NCBI GenBank assembly: GCA_025370845.1 | Contig: JAMXFF010000034.1 | Coordinates: 18,668 to 82,667 of the forward strand | Direction of reading: 5' to 3' | DNA length: 64,000 nt | Source of the DNA: Laspinema palackyanum D2a | GTDB taxonomy: Bacteria > Cyanobacteriota > Cyanobacteriia > Cyanobacteriales > Laspinemataceae | Shown here: piece by piece, positions 48,917 to 57,987 of the stretch | Layout of the letters: the number at the start of each line of letters is the position of its first letter | How positions within the stretch are numbered: position 1 is the stretch's first letter | The notes under the pieces: model-generated | Seen by the model: only the letters and a program-made list of their open reading frames with translations | Told to the model about the DNA's origin: nothing | Databases searched by the model: none | Position numbers and translations under genes: made by a program

Positions 48917-49597
48917 TTACTGTTGATTGACAGTCACAACAGCTTGTTCGCTGACAGTTTTTCGGCGACGTTTCATGAGTAATGCACCGACAAAACCAAG
49001 GGCGACTGCGGCTGAGGGTTCAGGAACAGATTCCGATTCCATCACTGGGGTTTGAATCATGTCAAAACTCTGGGATCCCAGGTATGCTCCCCCATAAGTC
49101 GCACTCATCTCACAAGCCTGAAATTTACAAGCGCTCAAAGGCAAGCCCCCTGGTGCTTTTATGTATCCACTAAAAATATCTGTGAAACGCGGCTCCGTAT
49201 TATCTAGGATCCACAGGTATAATCCGTACTCCGTGATTCCAAAAAGAGAAAGTTCCCCGTTCAATGGCTCTAAGCTGCCCCCCCAGTTCGACAATTTAAA
49301 ATCCGTTACAACCTCCGGGACCACCGTCGCCCGGTTTATGCTGTCGTAATAACCGGGCGCTGCAGTGTATTCTCCATCAATGAAAAACGTATTAGGTGGA
49401 GAAGAAACGATGGTATCGAAAATCCCATCAGCGAGGGTATATTCAATGTCAAAGTTTCTCAAAAACGGGTGAGAGCCAGAAAGGCTACCTTTAAAGGTCA
49501 ATCCATTTGCTGGAGTCGCATTCAGCACTCCCATTGAACTAAAAAGTACGGCGAAAAGGGTCAAGATTCGGGGCGTTTTCAAGAGTAGTTTAGGCAT
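48917..49597 (-). CDS. PEP-CTERM sorting domain protein, paralogue 1
   Basis: 226 residues. N-terminal signal peptide (about 1-31, ILTLFAVLFSSMGVLNATPA). The body has the shared pattern EYTLADGIFDTIVSSPPNTFF and the conserved pair CKFQAC. The C-terminus is a PEP-CTERM tripartite signal: VPEP, hydrophobic AAVALGFVGALLM, then KRRRK. In other bacteria this signal is cut by exosortase and the protein is displayed or exported with exopolysaccharide; no exosortase gene is in the window. AGGAG lies seven bases before the ATG. It converges with the Asp-box gene, stops 22 bases apart. Confidence 0.92.
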   Translation of the reverse strand: MPKLLLKTPRILTLFAVLFSSMGVLNATPANGLTFKGSLSGSHPFLRNFDIEYTLADGIFDTIVSSPPNTFFIDGEYTAAPGYYDSINRATVVPEVVTDFKLSNWGGSLEPLNGELSLFGITEYGLYLWILDNTEPRFTDIFSGYIKAPGGLPLSACKFQACEMSATYGGAYLGSQSFDMIQTPVMESESVPEPSAAVALGFVGALLMKRRRKTVSEQAVVTVNQQ

Positions 49598-49752
49598 AAT
49601 ATGCTCCTATTATTTAATGAATCAATTGGGGTTTTTAGGCTCGGACTTTTCGAGGCTTGGGTTCAGGAGGAACTAGGAGTGAAATGGGCGATCGCCAGAT
49701 TCGGATAGAGAATCAATCCAGAGACTCAATTCTAGGGTTTTCACCCGTTCTT

Positions 49753-50430
49753 TCACTCGTGATGAGTAGTAGCAAACGCGGGTATGTTGACAATTTTTCG
49801 CCGACGTTTCAGGAATAATGCACTCACCAAACCCAGGGCGACTGCGGCTGAGGGTTCGGGAACTGATTCCGATTCCATGACTGGAGTTTGAGTCATCCGA
49901 AAACTGTAGTAGCCTGCGTCCCAAAAGTTTGCCGAGGCATCACAATCCTGAGTTTTACAGGCACTCAAAGACAGTCCTTCGGGTGCTTGTATGGTTGAGA
50001 TAAAAATATCTCGGTATTGTCCTTGACTCGGGTCTAGGATTTGTAGAGACAATCCGTCTTCGGTGATTCCAAAAATAGACTGTTCAAAAGACTGTTCAAA
50101 CTCCACTGGATTTAAGGCTCCTCCCCGGAGCCATTTAAACTCTGTTACGACTTGGGGAACAACGGTTATAGCTAGGCTGGGGTTGTCATTGAAATCTGAA
50201 TATCCATCGGTGAAAAAAGTATTCAGGGGGGAAGAAACGATGGTCTCGAAAATTCCGTCAGCGAGGGTATATTGAATTTGACTGTTTTCTAAATAGGGAA
50301 TGGGAGATTCGTAAATTGTGCCTTTAAACGTTAGTCCATTTGCGGGAGCCGCACTCAGCGCTCCCATCGAACTAAAAATGGCAACAAAAAGGGTCAATAG
50401 TCGTGGATAGTTTAACAGTAGCTTGGGCAT
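49753..50430 (-). CDS. PEP-CTERM sorting domain protein, paralogue 2
   Basis: 225 residues, the closest relative of paralogue 1. Signal peptide, then LTFKGTIYESPIPYLENSQI, QYTLADGIFETIVSSPLNTF, the pair CKTQDC and the tail VPEPSAAVALGLVSALF plus KRRRK. The upstream non-coding stretch, including the TAGGAGCATATTATG translation start, is also alike to that of paralogue 1, so gene and leader were duplicated together. Function unknown; a secreted or matrix-bound role is inferred from the sorting signal and the neighbouring polysaccharide genes. Confidence 0.92.
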   Translation of the reverse strand: MPKLLLNYPRLLTLFVAIFSSMGALSAAPANGLTFKGTIYESPIPYLENSQIQYTLADGIFETIVSSPLNTFFTDGYSDFNDNPSLAITVVPQVVTEFKWLRGGALNPVEFEQSFEQSIFGITEDGLSLQILDPSQGQYRDIFISTIQAPEGLSLSACKTQDCDASANFWDAGYYSFRMTQTPVMESESVPEPSAAVALGLVSALFLKRRRKIVNIPAFATTHHE

Positions 50431-50589
50431 AATATGCTCCTATTATTTAATGAATCAATTGGGTCTTTGATGAGCGAATTTTTTGAGGCTTGGATTCAGG
50501 AGAAACTAAGAGTGAGATGGGCGATCGCCAGATTCAGATAGAAAATCAATCTAAAAACCCAATTTTAGGGTTTTTATCGTTGCTTTCTT

Positions 50590-51282
50590 TCACTCGGGAT
50601 TAGCAGTGGCAACCGCTGGTATGCGGACCGATTTTCGGGGACGTTTCAAAAGCAATGCACCAACAAAACCGAGGGCGATCGCCGCTGAGGGTTCGGGAAC
50701 GGGTTGGGGAGTTTCAGGCACGGGTATGTGAGTCATCCGAGAGTCGTATAACCCGCCTTTACCTCCAAAGTCGGCAGATGCATCACAAGCCTGGGTTTTA
50801 CAAGCGCTCAAAGGCAATCCCTCCGGTGCTTGTATAGTTGACATAAAAATATTCTGGTAAATCGGAGGTTGGTTCACATCTAAGAGTTGGAGGAATAATC
50901 CCTCCTCGGTAATTCCAAAAATAGAAAATTGACGCACTGGCAGTGACATATCCCGCTCTATCCCTACCTCAAAATCTGTTTTAAAATCCGTTACCACCTC
51001 GGGGACAACAGTCGCAAGGCTCATCGGTACGCTTGGCGCAGGACCCAAATACTCTCCATCCATGAAAAAGGTATTGGGTTCGGAAGCCAGAACAGTATCT
51101 AAAATCCCATCGGCCAGGGTATATTCAAGTTGAAATCCCTCTAAAATGGGAAACCAAGTTTTGTAAATTTGGCCTTTAAACGTTGCTGCATTTGCTGGAG
51201 TTGCAATCAGGCCGCTTGTTAAAGTAATAACGGCACCGGAAAGAGCAACTAATCCGGGACGGCTGAAGAAAACTTTGATCAT
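50590..51282 (-). CDS. PEP-CTERM sorting domain protein, paralogue 3
   Basis: 230 residues, the most divergent of the four. Signal peptide MIKVFFSRPGLVALSGAVIT, then EYTLADGILDTVLASEPNTFF, CKTQACDASADFGGKGG and the tail VPEPSAAIALGFVGALLLKR. The mid-region carries an extra stretch (TDFEVGIERDMSLPVRQFS) not found in the other copies. AAGAGGACCTGATT precedes the ATG. Same inferred exosortase-dependent sorting. Confidence 0.92.
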   Translation of the reverse strand: MIKVFFSRPGLVALSGAVITLTSGLIATPANAATFKGQIYKTWFPILEGFQLEYTLADGILDTVLASEPNTFFMDGEYLGPAPSVPMSLATVVPEVVTDFKTDFEVGIERDMSLPVRQFSIFGITEEGLFLQLLDVNQPPIYQNIFMSTIQAPEGLPLSACKTQACDASADFGGKGGLYDSRMTHIPVPETPQPVPEPSAAIALGFVGALLLKRPRKSVRIPAVATANPE

Positions 51283-51430
51283 AATCAGGTCCTCTTGTTT
51301 AATTCATCGACGGGGTTTTTGATGAGAAAATGTGGCATTTAATTGAGAATTTTTAGAAACTCAGTGCGTCCAATTTAGAGGCGATCGCCCGTTAATCACA
51401 GGAGAGTAAAATTTACTCTCCCTGTCGCCT

Positions 51431-52096
51431 TTACGCTTTATTCGCCGTCGTAATGGGTTGTGCATTGCCAGTTTTGCGCTGACGTTTCAAAAGCAATGCA
51501 CCGACAAAACCGAGGGCGACTGCGGCTGAGGGTTCTGGAACAGGTTCAGGTTCATTGACTGGAGTTTGAGTGATCTGCAATCCGGCAAACCCTCCTTTTC
51601 CTCCTATCATGGCGTCCCCTTCACAAGTTTGAGTTTTACAGACGCTTAAAGCCATTCCCTCTGGCGCTTGTATTGTTGACATAAAAATATTTTGGTAAAT
51701 GGGGGCTGTATCGGGATCTAAAATTTGAAGGAATAATCCAGCATCGGTAATGCCAAAAATTGAACGTCCAAATTCCACAGGTTCTAAGATTCCTCCGAGG
51801 TTCCATTGAAAGTCTGTTACCACTTCAGGAACAAGGGTCAGTGGTTCGGTTGGTTCAGGGCCAAATTCCGGATATTCATCGGTGAAAAAGGTATTAATTG
51901 GGGAAGAAACGATGGTATCGAAAATCCCATCCGCGAGGGTATATTGAATTTCACGATTTTCTAAAAAGGGAAAGGGAGATTCATAAATCGTGGCCTTAAA
52001 TGTTAAAGCATTGGCTGGACTCGCACTCAGCAGTCCCATTGAACTAATAACGGCAGTGCTGGCCCACAATCCTGGAGCATTCAATAGGTTGGGCAT
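51431..52096 (-). CDS. PEP-CTERM sorting domain protein, paralogue 4
   Basis: 221 residues: signal peptide ending near ASPANA, ATIYESPFPFLENREIQYTL, IFDTIVSSPINTFFTDEYPE, CKTQTCEGDAMIGGKGG and tail VPEPSAAVALGFVGALLLKR. It shares the GGKGG stretch with paralogue 3 and the TIYESPFPFLEN stretch with paralogue 2, so the four copies look like a mosaic. AAGAGGACC precedes the ATG. First gene of the tandem array in its reading direction. Confidence 0.92.
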   Translation of the reverse strand: MPNLLNAPGLWASTAVISSMGLLSASPANALTFKATIYESPFPFLENREIQYTLADGIFDTIVSSPINTFFTDEYPEFGPEPTEPLTLVPEVVTDFQWNLGGILEPVEFGRSIFGITDAGLFLQILDPDTAPIYQNIFMSTIQAPEGMALSVCKTQTCEGDAMIGGKGGFAGLQITQTPVNEPEPVPEPSAAVALGFVGALLLKRQRKTGNAQPITTANKA

Positions 52097-52267
52097 AATA
52101 TGGTCCTCTTATTTAATGAGCAAATAAGGTCCTTTCTGACTGAACCTAAAAATCAGTAGACCTGAAAACTGTTAAATTCTATACGCTTATTCTATCCCTA
52201 AGATTTGATTTTAAAATGATAAAAGTTTAAAGGTTTGATGAAGATAATTTAGGCAATTCTATGCAAC

Positions 52268-52303
52268 AAAGCCGAGGGTTGAAGTTAATCAATCCTCGGC
52301 TTT
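52268..52303. terminator. hairpin downstream of the GT26 gene
   Basis: AAAGCCGAGG (52268-52277) and CCTCGGCTTT (52294-52303) pair perfectly, and the stem continues with GTTGA/TCAAT. It lies between the GT26 gene stop (52360) and the PEP-CTERM array, both read leftward, so it probably separates two transcripts. Confidence 0.75.
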
Positions 52304-52359
52304 ATATAACAATTATTGGCCTTTAGAAATTGAGGGGGAATTTAAACTCTTAATCTAAC

Positions 52360-53538
52360 TTAAGAGGCGATCGGCGTCATTGATGCTTTGCCATACTTTT
52401 GCTTTTCCTCCAAGGATCGCACCTTATGTTCTGCCTTAACCGTATCTAAAAACCAATCGATGGTTTCTTGCTTGACCCACCCTTTGAGAACTGCGATTTC
52501 TCCAAACTTCATGCCGGTTTGACGTTGATAGTTTAAAATCCGGGTAATTTGGTCATCATTTAACAAAGCGGCTTTTTTCAGATACTGTCCTAAGGGCTGC
52601 TGAGGATGAGCGGTTTCTAAATGGGGTAACTGTTCGGCAAAAAAGTCAACGGTTTCCGGTTTAACCCAGCCTCGGCGTGCGAGTAAGTCTCCGAAGCGCA
52701 AATGCCGCTGATATGCTTGCTCTTGCAAAATCTCTGCCACTTGTTCTGAGGAAATTAACCCTGCTGTTTTGAGTAACTGACCGATGGGACTTTTGTATTT
52801 GTAGAGATTCAACTTCTGCTGAAATACTAACCAGAAAAAGGGCAGGTCTTCTACTAAATATCTCTTCCACAGGCGCTTCGGTTCAGACATCAGGCGAAAT
52901 GCCCACTCTACCCCATATTTACTCATCCATTCTGGCGATCTCGGACGGTTCCCCGCTTCAAAATCTAGGGTTGCACCAATTGCCATAAAGACTTTGATAT
53001 TCGGCAACTGATTTTTATATTTGTAAATCCATTTTTCCTGTTTGGGTGCGCCAACTCCGACGGCTAAAACCGTGGCCCCGGATGCGTTAATTATTTCAAT
53101 AATTTTTTGGCATTCGGCTTCGTTTTTCTCAAACCCGTATGAAGGAGAGTAACAGCCGATTACCATCTCGCGGCCTAACTTAGCATTAATATTTTTCTGG
53201 GCTTTGTGGGCGACTCCCTCTGCGGCCCCGAGTAGAAAAATTTTAGTGTCTGGGTCATCTTGGAAATAGTTATAAAAAGCGGGAAAGAAGTCAGAGCCGG
53301 AAATTTTTTCTCGAATAGGACTGCCCAGCCACTTGGAGACTATTTTAACAATTTGGCTATCACAAACTCGATAATCTGCTTCTTGATAGATATGATGAAA
53401 CTCTGGATCCTTTTGGAGTTTTATTAAATGATCGACATTGGGAGTTACTACCACCCCGCCTTTCTCTTTAAGGAGAAGAAGTAACTCTTCTTGGGTTAAG
53501 TTATCGATGCTTACATTTAAGATGTTAATTTTGTTCAT
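52360..53538 (-). CDS. WecG/TagA/CpsF glycosyltransferase (GT26) with C-terminal MshEN-like repeats
   Basis: 392 residues. Residues 1-245 are a GT26 domain: TPNVDHL (32-38), DSQIVKIVSKW, ISGSDFFP, VGVGAPKQEKWI (160-171) and AIGATLDFEAG. Such enzymes transfer N-acetylmannosaminuronate, ManNAc or related sugars to lipid carriers. Residues 251-367 carry four motifs of the MshEN form xLGxxLxxxGxLxxxxLxxxLxxQ: 252-274 (IGQLLKTAGLISS), 281-303 (RFGDLLARRGWVK), 316-338 (LGQYLKKAALLND) and 344-366 (KFGEIAVLKGWVK). This domain binds c-di-GMP in MshE-type ATPases. Only motifs 2 and 4 start with a basic residue, so binding is uncertain. The gene lies beside the Wzx/Wzy locus. Confidence 0.9.
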   Translation of the reverse strand: MNKINILNVSIDNLTQEELLLLLKEKGGVVVTPNVDHLIKLQKDPEFHHIYQEADYRVCDSQIVKIVSKWLGSPIREKISGSDFFPAFYNYFQDDPDTKIFLLGAAEGVAHKAQKNINAKLGREMVIGCYSPSYGFEKNEAECQKIIEIINASGATVLAVGVGAPKQEKWIYKYKNQLPNIKVFMAIGATLDFEAGNRPRSPEWMSKYGVEWAFRLMSEPKRLWKRYLVEDLPFFWLVFQQKLNLYKYKSPIGQLLKTAGLISSEQVAEILQEQAYQRHLRFGDLLARRGWVKPETVDFFAEQLPHLETAHPQQPLGQYLKKAALLNDDQITRILNYQRQTGMKFGEIAVLKGWVKQETIDWFLDTVKAEHKVRSLEEKQKYGKASMTPIAS

Positions 53539-54488
53539 TGTATCAACCTTTGGAATAAGAGATGTGGACCATCTTTTTTTGACCGGATTTTTGACAAGAT
53601 TTCTAAAAATTTATTTCCATCTTCCCCGGTCGGTTAACCCACTCCTTAGCCCAACTGAAGGCGATCGGGACTGGATTTAGAGAAACTCAATCATTCTGAC
53701 CTACCCCTGAGAGGCAATCTCCGGTTTTCCTGCCCTGAGTCGGTGGCCTAACTCCGAATATCGATGGCGATCGCCTAGAGATGGAATCGGAGAGCTTGAA
53801 ATACAGGTCTTTGCTCCATTCAGCAAGAGCAGCATTTTTCAGTTCAGGTTTAGGGTGCAAAATACAGGAGGTAATACAGAATACCTACCTGTTGTCCTTG
53901 TATTTAACCTATCTTTTCATGGGCGAAGCCTCCATGACATCCCTCTGCATGAATACACGGAAAGAGATTTGATTGTCATTTAAAGGCAGGTTATTGAGAA
54001 TTACCATCCTCTTGGAATAGATATTTTACTCTTCGGGAAAAAAAAGTAGTTCTCATCTATAAAAAGGTAGATTTTTAACCTCGTCCTATACAAATATCAA
54101 ATCAAATCTGTAGTGGAGATAGAGCTGTAGCTATAAATCTCTATTTCCCGGAGTAAGTCTTTTACTCTCACCCCCTCGCGCTTACTCCATCGTCTGTGGA
54201 ATTTACGGAGATAGACCTCTAGCACAAAAAATATGTGTTATTTTTACAGATCGGCTCAATTTTAGGTAAATCTGTGAATCATCGCGTTCCGGGGAAAGTC
54301 AACTAGACCCGTTGCATCATTCCCGGTTGATCCGCGCTTTGAGCTCAGGGGGGCGGGAGAGATTGATGCAAGCGGTCTAATCTAGGATATTCTATAGAAT
54401 AGGGACGCTCCCGTTCGTTGTGCCTTGCGATGAAAGCCATAGGGGCGACGAATTCACCGCTCATTCAAATAGGCAAAATAAGTCAACG
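53539..54488. other. intergenic region, about 950 bp
   Basis: Divergent region between the GT26 gene and a coiled-coil protein gene. AT-rich from 53860 to 54260. No RNA gene, strong palindrome or credible small protein is evident; a 63-codon frame at 53781-53972 lacks features. Confidence 0.5.
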
Positions 54489-54989
54489 ATGATAGATCCA
54501 CGCAAAGACGAAATAGTAGCCATTCTCTCGCAAATTGAGGACCTGCAACGGGAACGGACCAACCTCGCCATTGATGAGCTTGCGTTAGAGGATGAATCCC
54601 CAGAGGCGATCGCAATGGCTTATCGACGTGCCGCGAGAGAAACGGCGGCAGTTGCGGTGGAAGTCAAAGGAATTGACGATGCGATCGCCGCACTCCATAG
54701 AAAACTTTCGGAGAAACAGAACGAGTTGAAGCGCCCAACGGGAAGCAACTCGATCGCCGCCCAAGTCGAAGAATCCAGAGAGTGCGCCCGAGTTCATGCC
54801 CAGCGGATTAACGAACTCGCCAACGAACTGAGCGAAGAAGTCAAAGCCCTCAAGGCGATCGCTGATGAAATTTCTACCAGTTATTGGCAGGTTTATTACA
54901 AGCCTTTTATTACCGGATTTACCAGTATTTCAGTCCCCCACGTTCGCTCCGATGGGGATGTCTGGATGATTATCAATCGCGTGGTGTAA
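54489..54989 (+). CDS. hypothetical coiled-coil protein
   Basis: 166 residues from ATG 54489; the frame opens earlier at a GTG (54420), but that extension is unlike the rest and has no ribosome-binding site. A long charged helix fills about 1-140 (DEIVAILSQIEDLQRERTNL; KLSEKQNELKRP; AKRINELANELSEE-like heptads). A short C-terminal part is more hydrophobic (TGFTSISVPHVRSDGDVWMI). No membrane segment or signal. I do not recognise the family. It converges on the YqaE gene, stops 19 bases apart. Confidence 0.7.
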   Translation: MIDPRKDEIVAILSQIEDLQRERTNLAIDELALEDESPEAIAMAYRRAARETAAVAVEVKGIDDAIAALHRKLSEKQNELKRPTGSNSIAAQVEESRECARVHAQRINELANELSEEVKALKAIADEISTSYWQVYYKPFITGFTSISVPHVRSDGDVWMIINRVV

Positions 54990-55007
54990 GCCGGGGAATA
55001 GGGGCCG

Positions 55008-55166
55008 CTACTTTCGGAGAATCACCCAAACGGCATGAACAATCCCGGGAAAGTACCCCAAGAACGTTAAGACTAGATTAATCCAAAAATCTCGACCCAA
55101 ACCGACTTGTAAAAAAACCCCCAGGGGCGGTATAAAAATAGCAAAAATCAGGCGAATAGGATCCAT
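55008..55166 (-). CDS. YqaE/Pmp3 family small membrane protein
   Basis: A 52-residue gene found by translating the minus strand from the ATG at 55166. It reads MDPIRLIFAIFIPPLGVFLQ at the start, then VGLGRDFWINLVLTFLGYFP, and ends GIVHAVWVILRK before TAG. Two membrane helices with the family PPLGVFLQVG turn and LTxxGYxPGIxHAxW second helix identify the UPF0057/Pmp3 family, linked to membrane potential and salt or cold stress in other organisms. AGAGG lies about six bases before the ATG. Too short for most gene finders. Confidence 0.9.
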   Translation of the reverse strand: MDPIRLIFAIFIPPLGVFLQVGLGRDFWINLVLTFLGYFPGIVHAVWVILRK

Positions 55167-55824
55167 TTTTTACCTCTTCTGTTAAATACAATATCAACAA
55201 ATCTCGAACGGTCACCGCCGAAGCACTCTCGGCGTTGTCTTCGTCCGCTCCATTTCCTATCTTAGCTTTTTCCCAAAGGATGCATCAAAGAGCGCACCAG
55301 AAGAAGTCTTACCCCCGATGTCTATCCCTCGGACTTGGTAAAGGCTTTTATCCCACCGGGAAAGCGCCGATCGCAGTGCATCAGTCTGGCGCGGGGGGAC
55401 TGACTCCCGAGGGCCACCAGATCAACACCTCTGCGGTTTCAGGGTCTGGAGGGGCAACTTTGATCGCACCCAGAGCAAAACGATGGTAGGGTAGATCCGG
55501 TACGGTGACTCGACCCTCGCAAACACAAGCTATGAATAGAGATCAAAAAAGAGCGCATCCCACCTGGGCGGGGAATTATCTCAATCTGGAAAAAAAAAGG
55601 GAGTGCGAACCAATGGCTCGCAGTATTTTTGCAATTGAGGCTTTTGCTCCTACTCCATCCTTGCCAAAACGAGGGGATGTCAGGAACATTGCACCGTTCA
55701 GGGTTGGCGATCGCAACACCCGAGGATGGGAGGGGCCGTGCCAGGGTGGTTTAGGTTGCGCTCCCTTGCGTCAACGCACCACGACATCTGCCGTTTTATT
55801 TTTAAAGTGTAGCTGAGGTAATTT
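55167..55824. other. intergenic region upstream of the HepT-like gene
   Basis: About 660 bases. Plus-strand frames at 55235-55489 and 55505-55816 have the low-complexity composition of translated repeats and I do not accept them. No nucleotidyltransferase (MntA-type) frame with a GSxARG-like motif is visible upstream of the HepT gene. Confidence 0.5.
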
Positions 55825-56181
55825 ATGCTGGCACCCCGTGACCTGCAATATCTGTTGGATATTTTAATCTCGGCCAAACTCGCTTTGAACTACGTTTCTA
55901 GAAGTAGCTGGTCCAGTTTTGTAGAAGATGTTCAACTGCAAGATTCAGTGATTCGGCGATTAGAAGTGATTGGAGAGGCGGAACGTCGTCTGTCCGAACG
56001 AACCCGAGTTTCTCTGTCCCGAATTCCTTTTATTATGATGCGGAATAGAATTATCCATGAATATGATAAGATAGTATTAGAAGTCGTTTGGGATACGGTT
56101 CAGCAGGATTTACCGGTCCTAGTAGAATCTTTAGAAAAGGTTTTACCCCCGCAAGAACAAGAGGAACAATCCTACTACTAA
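55825..56181 (+). CDS. HepT-like HEPN ribonuclease (DUF86)
   Basis: 118 residues, all-helical HEPN fold. The RNase motif RX4HXY is intact: Arg73, His78 and Tyr80 in RNRIIHEY. Upstream RRLEVIGEAERRLSE is the usual second conserved helix of HepT proteins. HepT toxins cleave RNA or tRNA and are normally neutralised by a MntA nucleotidyltransferase encoded next to them. None is seen on either side here, so this is an orphan or the partner lies elsewhere. The start is the ATG after GAGGTAATTT. Confidence 0.88.
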   Translation: MLAPRDLQYLLDILISAKLALNYVSRSSWSSFVEDVQLQDSVIRRLEVIGEAERRLSERTRVSLSRIPFIMMRNRIIHEYDKIVLEVVWDTVQQDLPVLVESLEKVLPPQEQEEQSYY

Positions 56182-56726
56182 ACCTCGAAAAGTAGCCGCT
56201 GTTTTCGGGATTTAAACCCACTTTAATCCCGTTGGTTTCGGTTTTCTGGGGGCGATTTAATTTGGGGTCGGGCGAGTTGAGGAGCAACGTCTCACCCCCT
56301 CCAAGGGGACAAGTTTGGCGATCGCCATTTTTGCACCCTGAGCCTGGGTCTAAGGGGCGATCGCGCTCCCTCTAGTCCCCCCACAGCCACCGCTCAAAGC
56401 CAGGGGAAGGGGCTGCTGGGTTCCGGGGCTCATCCCGCTTTGTTTCCGTAAAACTACGGAACTTTTCCACATTTCGGGCAATCCGCAATCCGGCGATCGC
56501 TCCACCCGTTCCCCTTCCTCCTCCACCTCAGCCCACGGAACTCGTCCCCCTCCCCAAATTCCGAAACTCCCTCCCAGAAATGATATAATTTTCTATAAAT
56601 TCTCATCATTGGATAGAAAATAACTTCCTCCCTTCACTCGGTAGCAACTACAACAAATGATCAGGGGTTCTCAGACCGAAAAGGGTCGCTCGAAGTTGAT
56701 TGCCTGCTAAAGAATGGAAAACTTAT
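56182..56726. other. intergenic region upstream of the chemotaxis gene
   Basis: About 545 bases, GC-rich at first and AT-rich from 56575 to 56650, where a promoter for the chemotaxis receptor is likely. No RNA gene or coding frame is supported. Confidence 0.5.
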
Positions 56727-57869
56727 ATGGATTCTAATCGGAAACTCAACTCGTACATTTGGCGGGTAGCAATGCTACCTTTTGGCGGATTATTGATACT
56801 TCTGGTCTTGCTCTATTCTAACCGAGAACAAGCGGAACAATCCTGGACCCGTCTCAAGCCCATTGCCAGCCAAAATTTAGGCAGAAACGAAGCCCTCTTA
56901 AGCCCCACCGAGCAACCACTTGGAACTCAAGAAATCAGAAACATCGAAACAGGCTTAAACAACCTACAATTAACCCTAATTCTGGGGGGATTAATCGAAC
57001 TGGGATTAATGGCTTATGCCGTATGGGCGACTGCCTCGGGAGTGAACCATCGGGTTGAAGAAGTCGCCCAGGAAATCACCCAATCCTCAATGGATATCGC
57101 CACCACAATGACCCAACAAGAACGCATTGCCAATGATCAGGCAGCGTCGGTCAATCAAACCAGCACCACGATGGACGAATTGGGCGCATCCTCCCGACAA
57201 TCAGCGGAACAAGCTGAGGCTGCTGCCGCTGATGCGCGCAATGCCTTAGTCTTAACAGAAGGCGGGAGTAAAGCGGTGGAACGCACCTTAGCCGATATGT
57301 CCGCTTTAAAAGCCAAAGTAGGAGAAATCGCCGAACAAATCCTCCGCTTGAGCGAACAAACCTCTCAAATTCGTAATATCTCCGGACTCGTCAGTGATTT
57401 AGCCACTCAAACGAATATGCTGGCTCTAAATGCTGCGGTAGAAGCAGTTCGGGCGGGGGAACATGGCAAAGGATTTGCCGTAGTTGCCAGTGAAATTAGA
57501 AAACTCGCCGACCAAAGTCAGAAATCAACTGAAAAGATTAATGGGCTAGTTGCTGACATTCAATCGGCGATTAATTCCACGGTAATTGTCACTGATGAGG
57601 GGAGTAAAACAGTCCAGGCGAGTTTAAAAATTGCTAAAGAAACTGCCGAAGCCTTCGAGGGAGTCACCGAAGCCATTAATAACATTACCTTAAGCACCCA
57701 ACAAATCTCTTTAAGCGCCAAACAGCAAGCGATCGCCATTCAGCAAGTCGTCGAAGCCATGAACTCCCTGAATAAAGTTGCCAATCAAACCGCCCAGGGC
57801 ATTAGCCAAGTCAAAACCGGCACCGATCGCCTCAACAGCGTCGCTCAAAATTTGAAGCAAATTGTTTGA
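56727..57869 (+). CDS. methyl-accepting chemotaxis protein
   Basis: About 380 residues. Two membrane helices (about 12-32 and 84-104) flank a short extracytoplasmic loop of about 50 residues, too small for a typical ligand domain. There is no clear HAMP domain; the cytoplasmic coiled coil follows directly. The signalling tip is [20 protein letters not shown] (about 233-252) then [12 protein letters not shown], the CheA/CheW-binding hairpin. Sensing may be through the membrane or a partner. ATG at 56727 is preferred to a TTG nine codons upstream. No other chemotaxis or pilus genes adjoin. In cyanobacteria such receptors feed type IV pilus motility. Confidence 0.92.
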   Translation: MDSNRKLNSYIWRVAMLPFGGLLILLVLLYSNREQAEQSWTRLKPIASQNLGRNEALLSPTEQPLGTQEIRNIETGLNNLQLTLILGGLIELGLMAYAVWATASGVNHRVEEVAQEITQSSMDIATTMTQQERIANDQAASVNQTSTTMDELGASSRQSAEQAEAAAADARNALVLTEGGSKAVERTLADMSALKAKVGEIAEQILRLSEQTSQIRNISGLVSDLATQTNMLALNAAVEAVRAGEHGKGFAVVASEIRKLADQSQKSTEKINGLVADIQSAINSTVIVTDEGSKTVQASLKIAKETAEAFEGVTEAINNITLSTQQISLSAKQQAIAIQQVVEAMNSLNKVANQTAQGISQVKTGTDRLNSVAQNLKQIV

Positions 57870-57987
57870 AAAAAAAAACTGAAAAACCGGGCCAAACCCT
57901 TAAAAACTGCTGTAAGAGTTTGCCCCAGTCCCACGGCATCATTCCGGAGATGTCCCCTTAAATTGGGGCAGATTGGACAAATTAAAA

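Noticed and set aside
53781..53972. 63-codon plus frame in the gap after the GT26 gene
   Set aside because: Isolated, no ribosome-binding site, no family pattern.
55235..55816. Two plus-strand frames before the HepT-like gene, considered as a decayed antitoxin
   Set aside because: No GSxARG or DxD nucleotidyltransferase motif and a low-complexity repeat-like composition.
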